Shown one piece after another: positions 44,080 through 55,796 of a DNA stretch of 64,000 nucleotides (positions within the stretch are counted from its first letter, which is position 1; each line of letters opens with the position of its first letter). The stretch lies in the NCBI RefSeq assembly GCF_032854445.1, contig NC_088307.1:8692017-8756016 (forward strand), in the 5' to 3' direction. The notes below the pieces were generated by a model that was not told where the DNA came from, searched no databases, and saw only the letters and a list, made by a program, of their open reading frames with translations. The translations under genes and the position numbers were made by a program. This DNA is from Liolophura sinensis (taxonomy: Eukaryota > Mollusca > Polyplacophora > Chitonida > Chitonidae).

Positions 44080-47000
44080 TTATGCTCCAGGCAAATTAGC
44101 GACCCCGTACTGAATATAGTATATTCCGTCTATTAGCTTCCACATGATGATGTCTCTGAAAGAATAACAACGCACTTCAGTCGTTTTGGTGAATGAATGC
44201 TACTTTTGGAATGAATGGATTTTGTTGGTCATGAATTGGGCAGAGATCTCAACAGCGCACCAGGCCATGATTAGTGCGTCCAAGGGTCAACAATCTCAAC
44301 AAAGATGCGCACGGAGGTCAGAAATGAATCCTCGAAATGGGTCCAATAATCTCAACAAGATGTGCACGCATGTCACAAATAGGTCGTCCAAGGGTCAATA
44401 ATTTCAACTAAGATTATTTATTTATTATTTATTTGATTGGTGTTTTCACGCCGTACTCAAAAATATTTCACTTATACGAGGGTGGCCAGCATTATGGTGG
44501 GTGGAATCCGGGCTGAGCCCGGGGGAAACCCACGACCATCCGCAGGTTGCTAGCAGACCTTCCCACGTACGGCTGGAGAGAAAGCCAGATTGAGCTCACA
44601 GCGACCGCATTGGTGGACTCCTGGGTCATTACGCAGCGCTAGCGCGCTAACCGACTGAGCCACGGAGGCCCCTCCAACAAAGATGCACACACACGAATGG
44701 GGCGTCCAAGGACCAATAATTTCCAAGAAGATGCGCATACATGTGATGAATGCGGCGTCCAAGGGTCAAAAATCTCAACAAAGACACGTACACCAGGCCA
44801 TGAATCGCCCGTCCAAGGTTCAATAATCTCAACAAAGATGCACACACAGGTCATGAATGGGGCGCCCATGAGTCAAAAGTGTTAAGAAAAATACTCATAA
44901 GTAAACCCGTAAACAATAAATAAAGGCACTTACTGAAAACGTTCATTTATTTCTTGTGTTGTCTTTCCGTTTAATTGTTTCAACTTAAAAAAAAACTTTG
45001 TTCCACGGTGTTCTTGAAACTACTTTCTAAGCTATAGCTTAAGAAGTGTAATTCCAATTTCTTTCTACCAAGGTCGTCTTTGCAGAACCAAAGAAATTCA
45101 GGCAAAATGTTAAAACGTCTCAAAGAAATTTTTAAGGAATTTGGACATCAGTGGATACAAATATTGATTATTCCAAAAAATATATACTTATTTAACTATC
45201 TGAATGTTGTTTAACGTTATTCTCATGAATTTTTCTCATGGATGGAAGAAATTGGGATGTGCCCAAGATAGACCACCAACCTTTGGCAATCTACTGGAGG
45301 ACTTCCTCACGTATGAGGTACCGATTGTTACCTTATATGTTTTTGTAAGAGAAGAGGACAAATATATAAGTGATCAAGAGGCGTCGAAAACCTACCACGT
45401 TCCCATATACACACAATAAGAGCCTGAGAATGCAGAAATGTTTGTCTAATTATGAGTGACAAAGCTATAAAAATTGGACCTTTCAATACTTACTTGCCAG
45501 TTAGAGGGTTCGTATTGTTCCTTGCCCAAGCGAAGGTGTCAATTGTGAACACTTGTTCGTCTGTGACATAGATTACGTCTTGTATGGTCCATGTGGCATT
45601 TAACCAGTTGTTTTCGGTAATCAGGTCCTCAATGAATTCAGCATAACCTTGCAGAAGAAGAGAACGACATTAAAATGTCTAAATCGTGTGAGTCAGAGAC
45701 TTTCATGTGTTGAGGTTGTGCTGGATCATTTATGTGTCAGAGGCTTGTCTGTGTTGAGCTTGTGGTGGGCCATTTGTGTGTCAGAGGCTTGTCTGTGTTG
45801 AGCTTGTGCTGAGCCATTTGTGTGTCAGAGGCTTGTCTGTGTTGAGCATATGCTAGGCTATTTGTGTATCACAGGCTTGTCTGTGTTGAGCTTGTGCTGA
45901 GCTATTTGTGTATTACAGGCTTGTCTGTGTTTAGCTTGCGCTGGGCTATTTGTGCGTCACAGGCTGGTCTCTGTAAAGCTTGTGGTGGGCCATTTCTATG
46001 TCATAGGCTCATCTGTGCTGAGCATGTTCTGAGCCATTTGTGTGTCACAGACTTGTCTGTGTTGAGCTTGTGCTGGGCCATTTGTGTGTCACAGGCTCAT
46101 CTGTGTTGAGCTTGTGCTGGGCTATTTGTGCGTCAGAGGCTGATCTCTGTAAAGCTTGTGGTGGGCCATTTGTATGTCACAGGCTTGTCTGTGTTGAGCT
46201 TGTGCTGGGCAATTTGTGTGTCTCAGGCTTGTCTGTGTTGAGCTTGTGCTGGGCCATTTGTGTGTCACAGGCTCATCTGTGTTGAGCTTGGGACGTACCA
46301 TTTGTGCGTCACAGGCTTGCCTGTGTTTAGCTTGTGGTGGGCCATTTGTGTGTCACAGGCTTGTCTGTGTTTAGCTTGTGGTGGGCCATTTGTGTATCAG
46401 AGGCTTGTCTGTGTTGAGCTTGTGCTGGGCAATTTGCGTGTCAGAGGTTTGTCTGTTTTGAGCCTGTGCGGAGCCATTTGTGTGTCACAGGCTCATCTGT
46501 GTTGAGCTTGTGCTGGGCCATTTGTATGTCACAGGCTCATCTGTGTTGAGCTTGGAGCGCACCATTTGTGTGTCACAGGCTTGCCTGTGGTGGGCCATTT
46601 GTGTGTCACAGGCTTGTCTGTGTTGAGCTTGTGGTGGGCGACTTGTGTGTCTCTGCCTCTGCCCACCACAAGGTCAACACAGACAAGCCTGTGACACACA
46701 AATGGCTCATCTTGTGCTAGGCCACTAGCCTGCCAAAATGTCATTGAAGAATTAAAGGGCTAAATGAGAAAATCGAAATTTAATGTAGAGTACCTTCAGT
46801 AAAAATTAAATGTGGAATGCTTCTAAATGTCTTGCTTACAATTCTCGAATGAACAAAAAAAAATATAAATCCTGATCAAATTTAAAAGTATCCTGTGCAA
46901 TATTAGCCTCCAGTAACGAAACACAAATTTTAACTTTCAATAAAATGCGATATAACATGACACAAAGCGGAATATTCTTTGTGTGTGCAAAACTCTTATC

Positions 47001-50000
47001 TCCACAGAATTAAGAAAATATTCATAAATCAAAAATATATTTATAAATCAGAGTTGTCATGTATTATAAAAGGCGTACCACCTATAGTGGGCTAGAAAAA
47101 GCCTATTCAGATACTATGACAAGAACAGTGGGTTCACATACCATCGCTACCCCTTCGAATATCTACACCAGCCGGCACGAAGACGCTGTCCTCGGTGTAG
47201 AAATCCTCCAAGGCCTGGTAATTTCGGGTATTCCAGGCCAATTCATATTCGTCCAAACGCCCTCTGAGAATCTCTCTGATGTCTAACGAACAACAATGGC
47301 TGAAAAAGCTAAACTCTCGTCGAACGAAATATAGTGATGTATAAAACAGATAATAATAATGAAACGAGATGCAATGATTTATTTATTTATTTATTTATTT
47401 AATTTTTGTGTTTTACGCCGTCCTCAAAAATATTTCACTTATACGACGGCGGCCAGGATTGTGATGAGAGGAAAGCCGACAGAGCCAGGGGGAAGCCACG
47501 ACCATCCACAAATTGCTGCAGGCCTTCTCACTTACGACCTAACGGGAAAGCGGCATGACCTGGACTTGAACTCCTGTGTCACTGCACTGACATGCTAACC
47601 ATCAGGCCACGGAGGCCCCAAGATGCAATCAGGTGTAGTGTGTGACAAAATGTATGCATACTCACAGTTAAGATTTTTTCTAAATAATTTGTCAGTGAAT
47701 TCTTTGGTTATAATGATCGTCAGGTATGACTATGCACCAATAGACAGAGCACACTGAACAGCTTTGGTACGCAAAATATTGGATGCGACGAAAGTAAACT
47801 TGTGCATTTGAGGACTCCGGTCATATTTGTCCCTGCTCCTGACGTGTGGAAGCCAATGAGCAGAAGTTCTTTGCGATATATAGCTAGTTTTTATTGATGC
47901 CCTCATTTTTACTTACCCTATGAGGCATTTGTTACCCATGAATATGTTGCAGTACTTAAAAATTCTTTTTAAGAAGTAATCGTGACTTGAGAACTTTATC
48001 CAATCAAATACTAACCTGGGAGACATCTAGGAGTCTTGGCTGCTTTAAGAGTCTTTTCTTCCAGACATTCAAATCCTGTTGGACAGCCCTGAATCTGAAA
48101 AATTAGTGGCGGCAAATAAATAGTTCAGGGAAATAAAACTAGTAAATTAACAGGCATGCAATTGGACACAGAGTATATCTAAAATAGCGACAACAATGTG
48201 GTGAATTTGCATATCAGCGGTGAAGGGCAGGCAGGCTATGACCCGTTTTTCCATCACAGTATAATTTGATGGGCCCATGGTCAGTGAGATCGCAGGCTGG
48301 AATTCCTCTCTCGCCAGTTGAGTCACGTATTTTAGTCAGAAGGTTTGTCAGGTACGTGGCGAAGGTGGGTGGTTTACTCCGGGCACACCGTTCCTCTGAC
48401 CCATAAATCTGACCCCAGCCGTGTAAGTGTAAGTTTTCAGTGTGCAAAACACTTTTTGGAAACGAGTCAAATAAAAGAATAAAAAATATGTACTTACGTC
48501 GCATGTCTGCTTAGCACAAATGACAGCAATGCTCTGTTGTACAGAAAGAAAAAAAATTACAACAGAAGTAATTTCATATTTTATAAGTTATTAAACTGTA
48601 TTGACCACTATAAAATTGTCATTTCGGCTTTTCCTTTGTGAATAAGTGAGTGTAGCTTTTCCAGGGCAGCATATCTGTAACGACATATATGAGGAATGAA
48701 CGTTTGGGTGTATCAGTTGTCTGTTGTCTGGCTTTACGATGCAAGGACGTGAGCCATAAACGACAGGCGCTCAACGGAAAGGAGAACAATAGAATGGGAT
48801 CACTTAGCCCTTGATTTTTTTTTCTGACATGATGTCACAACTATGTATTTTAAGTATACCTGTAAACCAAAACATATAATGACGTTATCATTTTCTAAGG
48901 GCTCCTGTTCTTAATGCCTCATATTCTAAGGGCTCCTATAAATAAATAAAGGCGTTTACCCTCTGTCATTAAATTTATTGGGCAGAAATATCGAAGTTAT
49001 GTTTTCGGTTTCTTGAAAGTTTTTCGATTGCATGCGGAGCGAACAAGTGCCCGTTCTACAAAGCTGTCATAAAGTTCTGTCAAGCGCATTTACCTTGGTA
49101 ATGTATGTCTTGATTGCATGTTTTCAAGGATGTTGCGTCTGACGTAGCTCAATAGCCTTAACCCTCTAGCCCTACCATCTCGCCATGCCTTGACCTGGCG
49201 GAATGCAAGTTCGTACTGAAGCGTTCGCAGTCATGCTCTGAGTATTCTAACATGTATTCGTAGTAAAACTCGTAACCCGAAGATAAATGTTTACTCCACA
49301 ACTATGTTTGGCTATGTTTTGACCTAAGTACATGGGCGTCTACTTTGTTTAGCCATGTTTTGACCTAAGTACGTGGGCGTCTACTTTGTTTGGTCATGTT
49401 TTGACATAAGTACGTGAACGTCTACTTTGTTTGGCCATGTTTTGACATAAGTACGTGAACGTCTACTTTGTTTGACCATGTTTTGACAACTGTCAGCTGT
49501 TGCTGTACACCGGACCGCCGTATGTCCTGTCTCCATTGCAATTCGATGGAAAATCATGATGGACAGGTCAATTCTGCCGTTTATTTAAAGCATTTGTCCG
49601 GGGAAAAGGAATTTGACGCTTTTCCATTGCAATGGTAGCGATGCCAAAACGAGGCCAAACATGACCGTGGAGGAAAACGTCGAGCCGAAGTTTTGATGTT
49701 TATTTTTGGGCTTCTTTCTTAGAAGGTTGGCAGAAGACAAAACAACGTGCGGATTTTACTGAGAATACACGTGGAAGCACTCAAAACATAACTACTGTGC
49801 GACCTCACCTTCTGTCTGGTTAAAGCATAGCGAGATTATGGGGCTAGACTGTTGAGGCTAGCTCTAGAATTGTGCCAGGCGCAGTTTGCGACGGTACAGA
49901 TAATTAATAAAAACTGAGAGAAACAAGGGCAAGAGACAAAATACCGATATGTGATCATACGCTGCACCTCATGATCAAGACGGACAGACAAAAGCATGGA

Positions 50001-50389
50001 CGAAAAAGTTGACCGAGTAACAGAAGGTTAGGTACAAGTCAGGTCAAATCAGAGCAAGTCAAGTCAGAAACTGATCGACTGATGGCGGATATTGTGACGA
50101 CTATTGCAAGACCAATGCACCGTCCAGTCGTATATGGGAGGGCCTGCCAGTAACCTGCTGATAGTCACGAGTTTCGTCTCACCATAATGCTTGCAACCAT
50201 GGTATAAGTGAAATATTCTCGAATGCGGCGTAATTCAATGAAATAAATAAATAAACAAATACAATACCCAGGGTACCAGCACAGGGTATAATGGATATTG
50301 CTAATTAATTACCTTTCTATTTTAAAGCAAAAAAACATACTCACCAAGGCCAAATAAGCGATTGTCACTGAGAACCTGTAGGACAGCAT
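44080..50389 (-). CDS. secreted Cys-module plus SnoaL/DUF4440-like protein, 6 exons, 176 residues
   Basis: Exons in transcript order: 50389-50345, 48533-48498, 48094-48016, 47282-47142, 45647-45494 and 44155-44080. All introns are GT-AG with donors GTGAGT, GTAAGT, GTTAGT, GTATGT and GTAAGT; phases are 0, 0, 1, 1, 2 and the total is 177 codons with the stop. Residues 1-22 (MLSYRFSVTIAYLALSIAV then ICA) form a signal peptide, with cleavage probably before KQTCD. Residues 26-51 hold four Cys in CDIQGCPTGFEC...RCLP, a small disulfide module. Residues about 55-170 fit the SnoaL/DUF4440 NTF2-like fold: a helix (REILRGRLDEYELAWNTRNY), the FYTEDSVFVPAG strand, paired strands with an ATWTIQDV segment, and a closing MWKLIDGIYYIQYG. 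NAT and NNT are possible glycosylation sites. An extracellular or secretory-pathway role is implied; the ligand or reaction is unknown. Introns are full of repeats. Confidence 0.85.
44230..44885. repeat. minisatellite of about 55 bp, split by a SINE-A
   Basis: Units contain GTCCAAGGGTCAATAATCTC, AACAAAGATGCACAC and a variable TCATGAATGGGGC. Three diverged units lie left and four right of the SINE at 44417-44672. In intron 5 of the DUF4440-like gene. Confidence 0.85.
44417..44672 (-). mobile_element. full-length SINE-A inside a minisatellite
   Basis: Complete inverted copy from the AAATAAATAATAAATAA tail to the head GGGGCCTCCGTGGCTCAGTC on the minus strand. Flanks TCAACTAAGAT and CCAACAAAGAT resemble a target duplication, but the host sequence is itself repetitive. 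Confidence 0.92.
45715..46710. repeat. 44-bp minisatellite, about 22 copies, ending in an inverted unit
   Basis: Unit CTTGTGCTGGGCCATTTGTG plus TGTCACAGGCTTGTCTGTGT plus TGAG, in intron 4 of the DUF4440-like gene. The last unit (46661-46710) is inverted relative to 46594-46639, with a loop of about 21 bp, so the array ends in a hairpin with arms of about 46 bp. Cys-rich open frames through the array are artefacts of a 44-bp period. Confidence 0.95.
47376..47620 (-). mobile_element. full-length SINE-A in intron 3
   Basis: Complete inverted copy flanked by AGATGCAAT at 47367-47375 and 47621-47629. More diverged than 18874-19144. Confidence 0.93.
48240..48485 (+). mobile_element. SINE related to SINE-A in its core (intron 2)
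   Basis: A tRNA-like head (GGGCCCATGGTCAGTGAGAT with GGCTGGAATTCC as a possible B-box) precedes AAGGTTTGTCAGGTACGTGG, CTCCGGGCACACCGTTCCTC and GCCGTGTAAGTGTAAG, which follow the SINE-A core order, then an AAATAAAAGAATAAAA tail. Possibly a fourth family sharing the core. Confidence 0.55.
49302..49490. repeat. 41-bp minisatellite, about 4.6 copies
   Basis: Unit TTTGTTTGGCCATGTTTTGA plus CATAAGTACGTGAACGTCTAC. In intron 1 of the DUF4440-like gene; adjacent units share variants (CCTAAG...GGGCG, then CATAAG...GAACG). Confidence 0.92.
50110..50262 (+). mobile_element. SINE-A 3' portion in intron 1
   Basis: TCGTATATGGGAGGGCCTGC, CTCACCATAATGCTTGC, GGTATAAGTGAAATATTCTC and an AAATAAATAAATAAA tail. 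Confidence 0.85.
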
Positions 50390-51850
50390 TGCGTCGACAG
50401 AATTTTTGAACGAAGGAAACCTTGAACACAAATCTGATCTGTTTCTGTCCTAGGGCAGTTATGGTTAGAAAGGGAAATATACAAAGAATTATAAAACGTC
50501 TCACAGCACTATGAGGACCAAAAGGAGGCAAGGGAGGCGTGGCCAATCTGCAGAGCTCCGAAATCACTGGTTACTTCCATACTTTCTTGTCACTAAAGCA
50601 GCCCAACTCATAGGTGTCAGACAGTTGGAGAAACACGTCGGCGTTAAGTTGGATCGAAAAAACATTTACAGTACTAACAAAATATCAAAGGGGATATTGC
50701 AGATATACGTACATTTGCAGTGATAGAAGCAAACATTTAATATATTAAAAATCCATTATATATCTAGTACAGTTACATTGAAATCAAAACTTTACCATGG
50801 CGCTCCATGGGTAATCTCATATTGTGATCGTAAAGTCTGGTGTGTTCCTATTACAGATCTATGTGATACCCGCAGGTGACAAATGAGATTTGGGAGCTCC
50901 AAGTTGAAACAGCTGCTACCACTTTTCTCGTTTGTGAAAACACTTACATTTCACATTTCAAAATGTCATGTCCACAATAAGCACGACGTGTAAGTTACAA
51001 ATGAAAAAATCACCGTCAAACAATTATTGATTTAACTAGTCCGTTACAAAAGAACGCAAATCTTGTCACTTATGGAACAAGATGTGCCCGCTACCTAGTT
51101 TGCGTTGTTTGTGTCAGCTGGCACCATTCTACCCAATACCATGAATCAATTCACCCCATGGGTATAGCGTATAATTGTGGCACATGCTCTACATTTCCAT
51201 AACAGAACGTAACCACGGACTTTGATCCGAGAAGGCTGATAGATCTCACCAATATCCCCCAGTTTTGCTCCATAAAACAGCACAATGTATGAAGACTTAC
51301 AACATAGAGAGTAAAATATCTACCTTTGGCAGCGACGACAGTGTGATAGTTGGCGCATGGTCACACCAACCGGGGAAATACGGCCTGTTAGCGGATTATT
51401 TTCTTTGGAATCTAGATTAACATTGCTCAAAATGTCTCAAGTAACCCCATTTTATCTTCACCCTGTTTAAGTTATATGTTTTGGTTGTATTTTTTTTTTC
51501 ATAAAATCTTGAGTCAAAGAAAATTCTTACTGTTACTTTTTTCTTCTTGGGAAATATTAACTAAGGGCCCCGAAACAAAATTTTAAGTACGGTATATTGA
51601 ATACCAAAAGAAACGTGAAATCCGAAAATATTAAATGCCAAAACGGTGATAAATCACGTTTCCTGTAAGATCATGGTGAAATGAAATGGTTCCAGATGAG
51701 GTAACCGCAGTTTGGCTTCCATATGTTATAAATAATGATGTAGGATTCTGGGTGAAAAGTGTCCCACATAAAGTGCTCCGTTACAGACACTGTCAGTGTT
51801 CATGCTACAAAGTTTACTCTTCACACATTTCAATCGATGGCTAGATTCAT
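50390..51850. other. upstream flank of the DUF4440-like gene
   Basis: A TTTTATAATT on the minus strand at about 50485-50497 lies about 100 nt upstream of the start codon and could act as a TATA element; this is a weak, positional guess. No other exon or repeat family was recognised out to the Tc1 remnant. Confidence 0.3.
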
Positions 51851-51854
51851 GGCG

Positions 51855-52170
51855 CTAGCTGCAAAGAGCAGTTGTCTTTGAAATGTTGCAAGGCAGTGAT
51901 TTTCCAACCGATGTGGTCAGACATTTTGGATGTCATGTTTCCACCATCGCACGACTTGCTCAACGGACCGCTGCTAATTAACATTGTTCACGAAGACCAA
52001 GAGCGGCAACTCCAAAGTAATCAAACTGAAGAAAGATGAACAGCAGCCTTTGTTGATGGGCCAAGAAAATCAGTATCCCTAATAACACTGGACGTTGCCT
52101 ACGGGATGCTTGACTCCAATGCAAGGGGAGACATAAACGACACCGAAAACACTGCAACATTCCAATATTG
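51855..52170 (+). pseudogene. Tc1/mariner-like transposase N-terminal remnant
   Basis: FEMLQGSDFPTDVVRHFGCH followed by VSTIARLAQR is the first helix-turn-helix of Tc1-like transposases. After a stop, SRRPRAATPK aligns with the DRPRSGRPR linker that precedes the second helix-turn-helix. Further stops follow and no DDE catalytic region was found. Terminal inverted repeats were not located. Confidence 0.6.
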
Positions 52171-53774
52171 GGGGAATCCCCCTTTGAAGGACTGCCGTCA
52201 GTTGAAAAGTCTTGTAATATAAGTTAAACAGCCATTTTCAGCTCTCAAAAGTGAGGAAATATGTTTTGAAAGACTTTATTTTGAAAACTGGACAATATGT
52301 CAGATTGTTTTTTCTTCAAATGTCTCCTGTTTGGCCGAATAGATTTGTCCAGTCCAACGACATCCCCTGTGGTAAAATAAAATTTTAAAAAGTTTTGTCA
52401 GTGTTTCACTGAGGAGTAGACTGATGTAAATGTTGCTTTTTGAGTTTAGATTTTCCATCTCATTTTATTCTAAATGTCAAAAAAATGTACCTTTCATCTG
52501 ATATGTGCAATTTAAAACTTGATTTAAAACCGAAAGCTTTACATTTGATAAACGTGAATTATTGCTTTTCGAAATGAGATTTCCATACTATTTAAACAAA
52601 AATTCAAACCCGATGTGATGTACCTTCTAGATAGTGTGAAGTCTAAAACCGCGTTTTTTTGGATGATTTTTCAGGTGTAGATAATATAATAGATAAAGAT
52701 CTGCATCATGGCTTTTGGACAAAAATTCAGTAAAGATTATTAAGATTTTTTGTGTTGCCTTTGCGATACCTACTCAGTGTACATTTGTATTTCAATTCCT
52801 TGTATCCATGACACTGCCTCATGGGTGACAAAATTGGAGGGGGAGTTTTACTGCAGACGGTTTTATAGAGTAACGGTTAAACTTTCACTGTAGATGGGTT
52901 TTTCTTCGGTTGTGGACAATAATAGTCACAAAATTGCTTTCTCGTAGAAGTAGCGTATATAACAAGATAACCATTTACCAATATCCAAGGTAACCAATAT
53001 TTTAGACTTTTTTCAATTCTTTGCAATGCATGGCAAAAAATTGCTTTAGTTCGGAAACAATGCATGCAAGATAACCCATCCACTCATATCCGTAGCAACC
53101 AAATGTTCTGGGAAATGTTTAATCCATTACGCGGAGAGCCTAAAAAGACAAAGCTCCAATGACTATTAATGGTACTAAAATTTTTTAGTGATTGTTGGCT
53201 ACCCCCCTCCCCTCTTAACACCCCCCCCCCCTCCGCCCCAAACCATCTCCCCACACTTCATAACCCCCTTAGTACTTTTGAACACCCCAGGATCAAAAGA
53301 GCCATTTGCAGTGTTCCTACACTTTCGCCATGCAAAACACACATACACACACTGATCCACGTAATTAGATTGATGACGATCTTTCTGACATACTGCGGAA
53401 GAATAGAATACATTTTTAATAAAAAATATATCAATGTATATGTACATACGTATATATATATCAGATACACCAAAATGCTTGGCGCAAACACATTTTTAGC
53501 GCGAAATAACTAGACGATATTTTACCTTAAAGCGACAACAAAGGACAATAATCTGTAACTACAAAGTATCATGTTAGTTTTACATGAGAATGTTTGGTTG
53601 GAGAACAGCGCCACTGATTGCCTTATCTGGTTTGGTAGCGCCTATAAAAGACCACTTTCCTAACGCCCTGTAGGCCAAGTACAACTCAGAAAATCGCACA
53701 TTGTTAACAGTCCCGTTCAGAAGACTGCTGATCTTTCTGCAGAATGCCGTGAGTTTTGGCCTTATTCACACAAA
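52171..53774. other. no gene recognised; C-rich tract
   Basis: AT-rich sequence with a strongly C-rich tract at 53202-53252 (runs of C6 to C12; the minus strand could form a quadruplex). No exon supported. Confidence 0.35.
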
Positions 53775-54185
53775 TGTTATATCAACACTTTGTCTCCTTG
53801 TACAGCGGTAAACTCCAAATACCAGTGTTACATTGCCACATTATCTCCTTGTATAATGGTAAAACACAAATACCAGTGCTATATGACCACTTTGTCTCCT
53901 TGTATACCTATAAAAGCCATTTGCCATTGTTATATTCCCACTTTGTCTCCTTGTATAACGGCAAAACCCAATTTCCAGCGTTGTATGACCACTTTGTCTT
54001 CTTGTATAGCGATAAAACACATGTCTCAGTGTTATTTTACCGCTTTGTCTCCTTGTGTTAAAGTGATAAAACCAAAATACCAGGGTTGTATTACCACTTT
54101 GTCTCCTTGCATATAGCGGTAAAAAACAATTAACAGTGTTTAACTATATGACCAATTTGTCTCGTTGTATAGGGGTAAAACAGGT
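53775..54185. repeat. minisatellite of about 51-54 bp, 8 copies
   Basis: Unit CCACTTTGTCTCCTTGTATA plus GCGGTAAAACACAAATACCA plus GTGTTATATGA, with frequent substitutions. Two frames remain open because several units are 51 or 54 bp long; no other coding signal. Confidence 0.92.
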
Positions 54186-54187
54186 TT

Positions 54188-54227
<40 letters not shown>

Positions 54228-54308
54228 TTCACATGGTGCTCCAAAGTTTTTCACTAACATGACGGCGGTCAGATCAGTGGGATGAGGGTTACGGAGTGCC
54301 CGGAGTAA
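54186..54308 (-). mobile_element. degenerate SINE-A 3' end, inverted
   Basis: Long (AAAT)n tail on the minus strand, then TGACCGCCGTCATGTTAGTG and a decayed core. Confidence 0.65.
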
Positions 54309-54357
54309 AACAGCGCTCTTAGTAACGTGTATTTAAGTATGTCTCACTTATTATACC

Positions 54358-54488
54358 ATAGAGTCGCTGTGAGTTCATGTTTCCTCTCAGGCCTTACGTG
54401 AGAAGGTCTGCCAACAACCTCGTGGGTTTCCCGAGGCCCAATATATGTAAAATATTGTTGAGCATAAAACATCAATCAAATAAATAAA
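54358..54488 (+). mobile_element. SINE-A fragment with internal deletions
   Basis: GTCGCTGTGAGTTCATGTTT, GGCCTTACGTGAGAAGGTCT, CGTGGGTTTCC and a short end with AATCAAATAAATAAA. Lies tail-outward beside the inverted fragment at 54186-54308. Confidence 0.75.
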
Positions 54489-54689
54489 ATTTATGCCATG
54501 GCGGTTTGGTTTGTATGTGAAGAAAATCCCTGCAGCGATTCTCTTAGTGTTTCCTATATTCGGTGTTCTGATTCCCCCCACAGAGGGTTTAACATGCGAA
54601 TAATTTACTCAGATTTTCTGAGAATGTATGTCATTCATTGTTTTGATTTTCCAAACAGAGTCGAGTGAATCACCGTATCCTACATCAAC

Positions 54690-54910
54690 GCCTGAGTTCT
54701 CAGTGAGCACTATGGTTCTCGCCTAACACTGAGTACTTTGGGTTGGGACAGACCAAATGGTACTTGTTGTTGCCTCGCTTGACGCTCACCACTGAGAGTG
54801 TAGAGTAAAGAAACAGGATTGGTTGACCTGGTGTCAGTATACTGTGACTGGGTTGAGTGTCATGTCCGGTGTCTTCGGCATGATACTTCAGTGGCGACAG
54901 ACGTGTATTC
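54690..54910 (+). mobile_element. SINE-C copy, 3'-truncated
   Basis: CAAATGGTACTTGTTGTTGC, TCGCTTGACGCTCACCACTG, GTATACTGTGACTGGGTTGA, GTCATGTCCGGTGTCTTCGG and GATACTTCAGTGGCGACAG in family order. Confidence 0.82.
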
Positions 54911-55437
54911 ACTCACGCTATAAACACTTAAAATTGGTAAGTGCAACGTTTAACTCCAAACATACATGCATACATACACACATTTGCTGACTACCGAGGA
55001 CATCTTCGACTTAAACAATCTTGTCATGGTTCTAAACCTGAGTGATTCCACCAACTATAGACACGGGATCGGAGCCGGTGAGTGGTGATGTGTTCTTTAA
55101 ATGAAAGAAAAAAACAAACACTTACGTCCGAGTTGCCAGGATTTTTCGTACATTCGTTAATCAGAATGAAATTTTGTTGTTGGCTATTTATCTCTAATAT
55201 ACCAAGTATAAATATTATATTGTTATAACTAAACGTTTCATATATTATTCTTTTAAAAAAAGGAAACCGTCTAACTTTCTACTTCGTTAAAATCAAACGG
55301 TAGTTTGGGCAGGTCGTGCGCACGTGGTTAAGACACTAGTCTATTCATTGCTCGGACGCAAGAGGCGTTGCTGCAGTCCCAGCTTCGAACAGGACATGTT
55401 CGTGATCCCTTTTCCTCAGATGTTCCTGGAGTTTGAT

Positions 55438-55552
55438 ATATATATATATATATATCAAATATATATATATATATTTATATTTATATTTATTTATTTTATT
55501 TTATTTTATTTTATTTTATTTTATTTTATTTTATTTTATTTTATTTTATTAT
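55438..55552. repeat. (TA)n and (TTTTA)n low-complexity tract
   Basis: TA runs at 55438-55473, TTTA units, then about 13 TTTTA units that form the tail of the adjoining inverted SINE. Confidence 0.95.
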
Positions 55553-55796
55553 TGTTTTACGCCGAACTCAAAAATATTTCACTTATACCACGGCGGCCAG
55601 CAATGGGGCAGAGCCCAGGGGAAACCTAGAGAAATCCACGACTGTCAGCAGGTTGTTGCCAGACCTTCCCACGTACGACCGGAGAGGAAGTCAGCATGAG
55701 CTGGATTTAAACTCACAGCGACTCGTTGATGAAAGGCTCTTCAATTAGTTACTGGGCTGCACTGGCCTGCTAACTACTCGATCACCGAGGCTCCAT
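55480..55796 (-). mobile_element. full-length SINE-A with expanded tail
   Basis: Inverted copy from an (AAAAT)n tail through GCCGCCGTGGTATAAGTGAA, GGTCTGGCAACAACCTGCTG and GTTTAAATCCAGCTCATGCT to the head GGAGCCTCGGTGATCGAGTA on the minus strand. Confidence 0.9.

Noticed and set aside
45864-46505. Three tandem frames of 81 codons rich in Cys, suggesting a Cys-rich secreted family
   Set aside because: They follow the 44-bp period of the minisatellite, change frame between units, and lie in an intron on the opposite strand.
53756-54116. Repetitive plus-strand proteins with SLYSGKTQ-like repeats
   Set aside because: The frames exist because several minisatellite units are 51 or 54 bp; no start context, signal or splice evidence.
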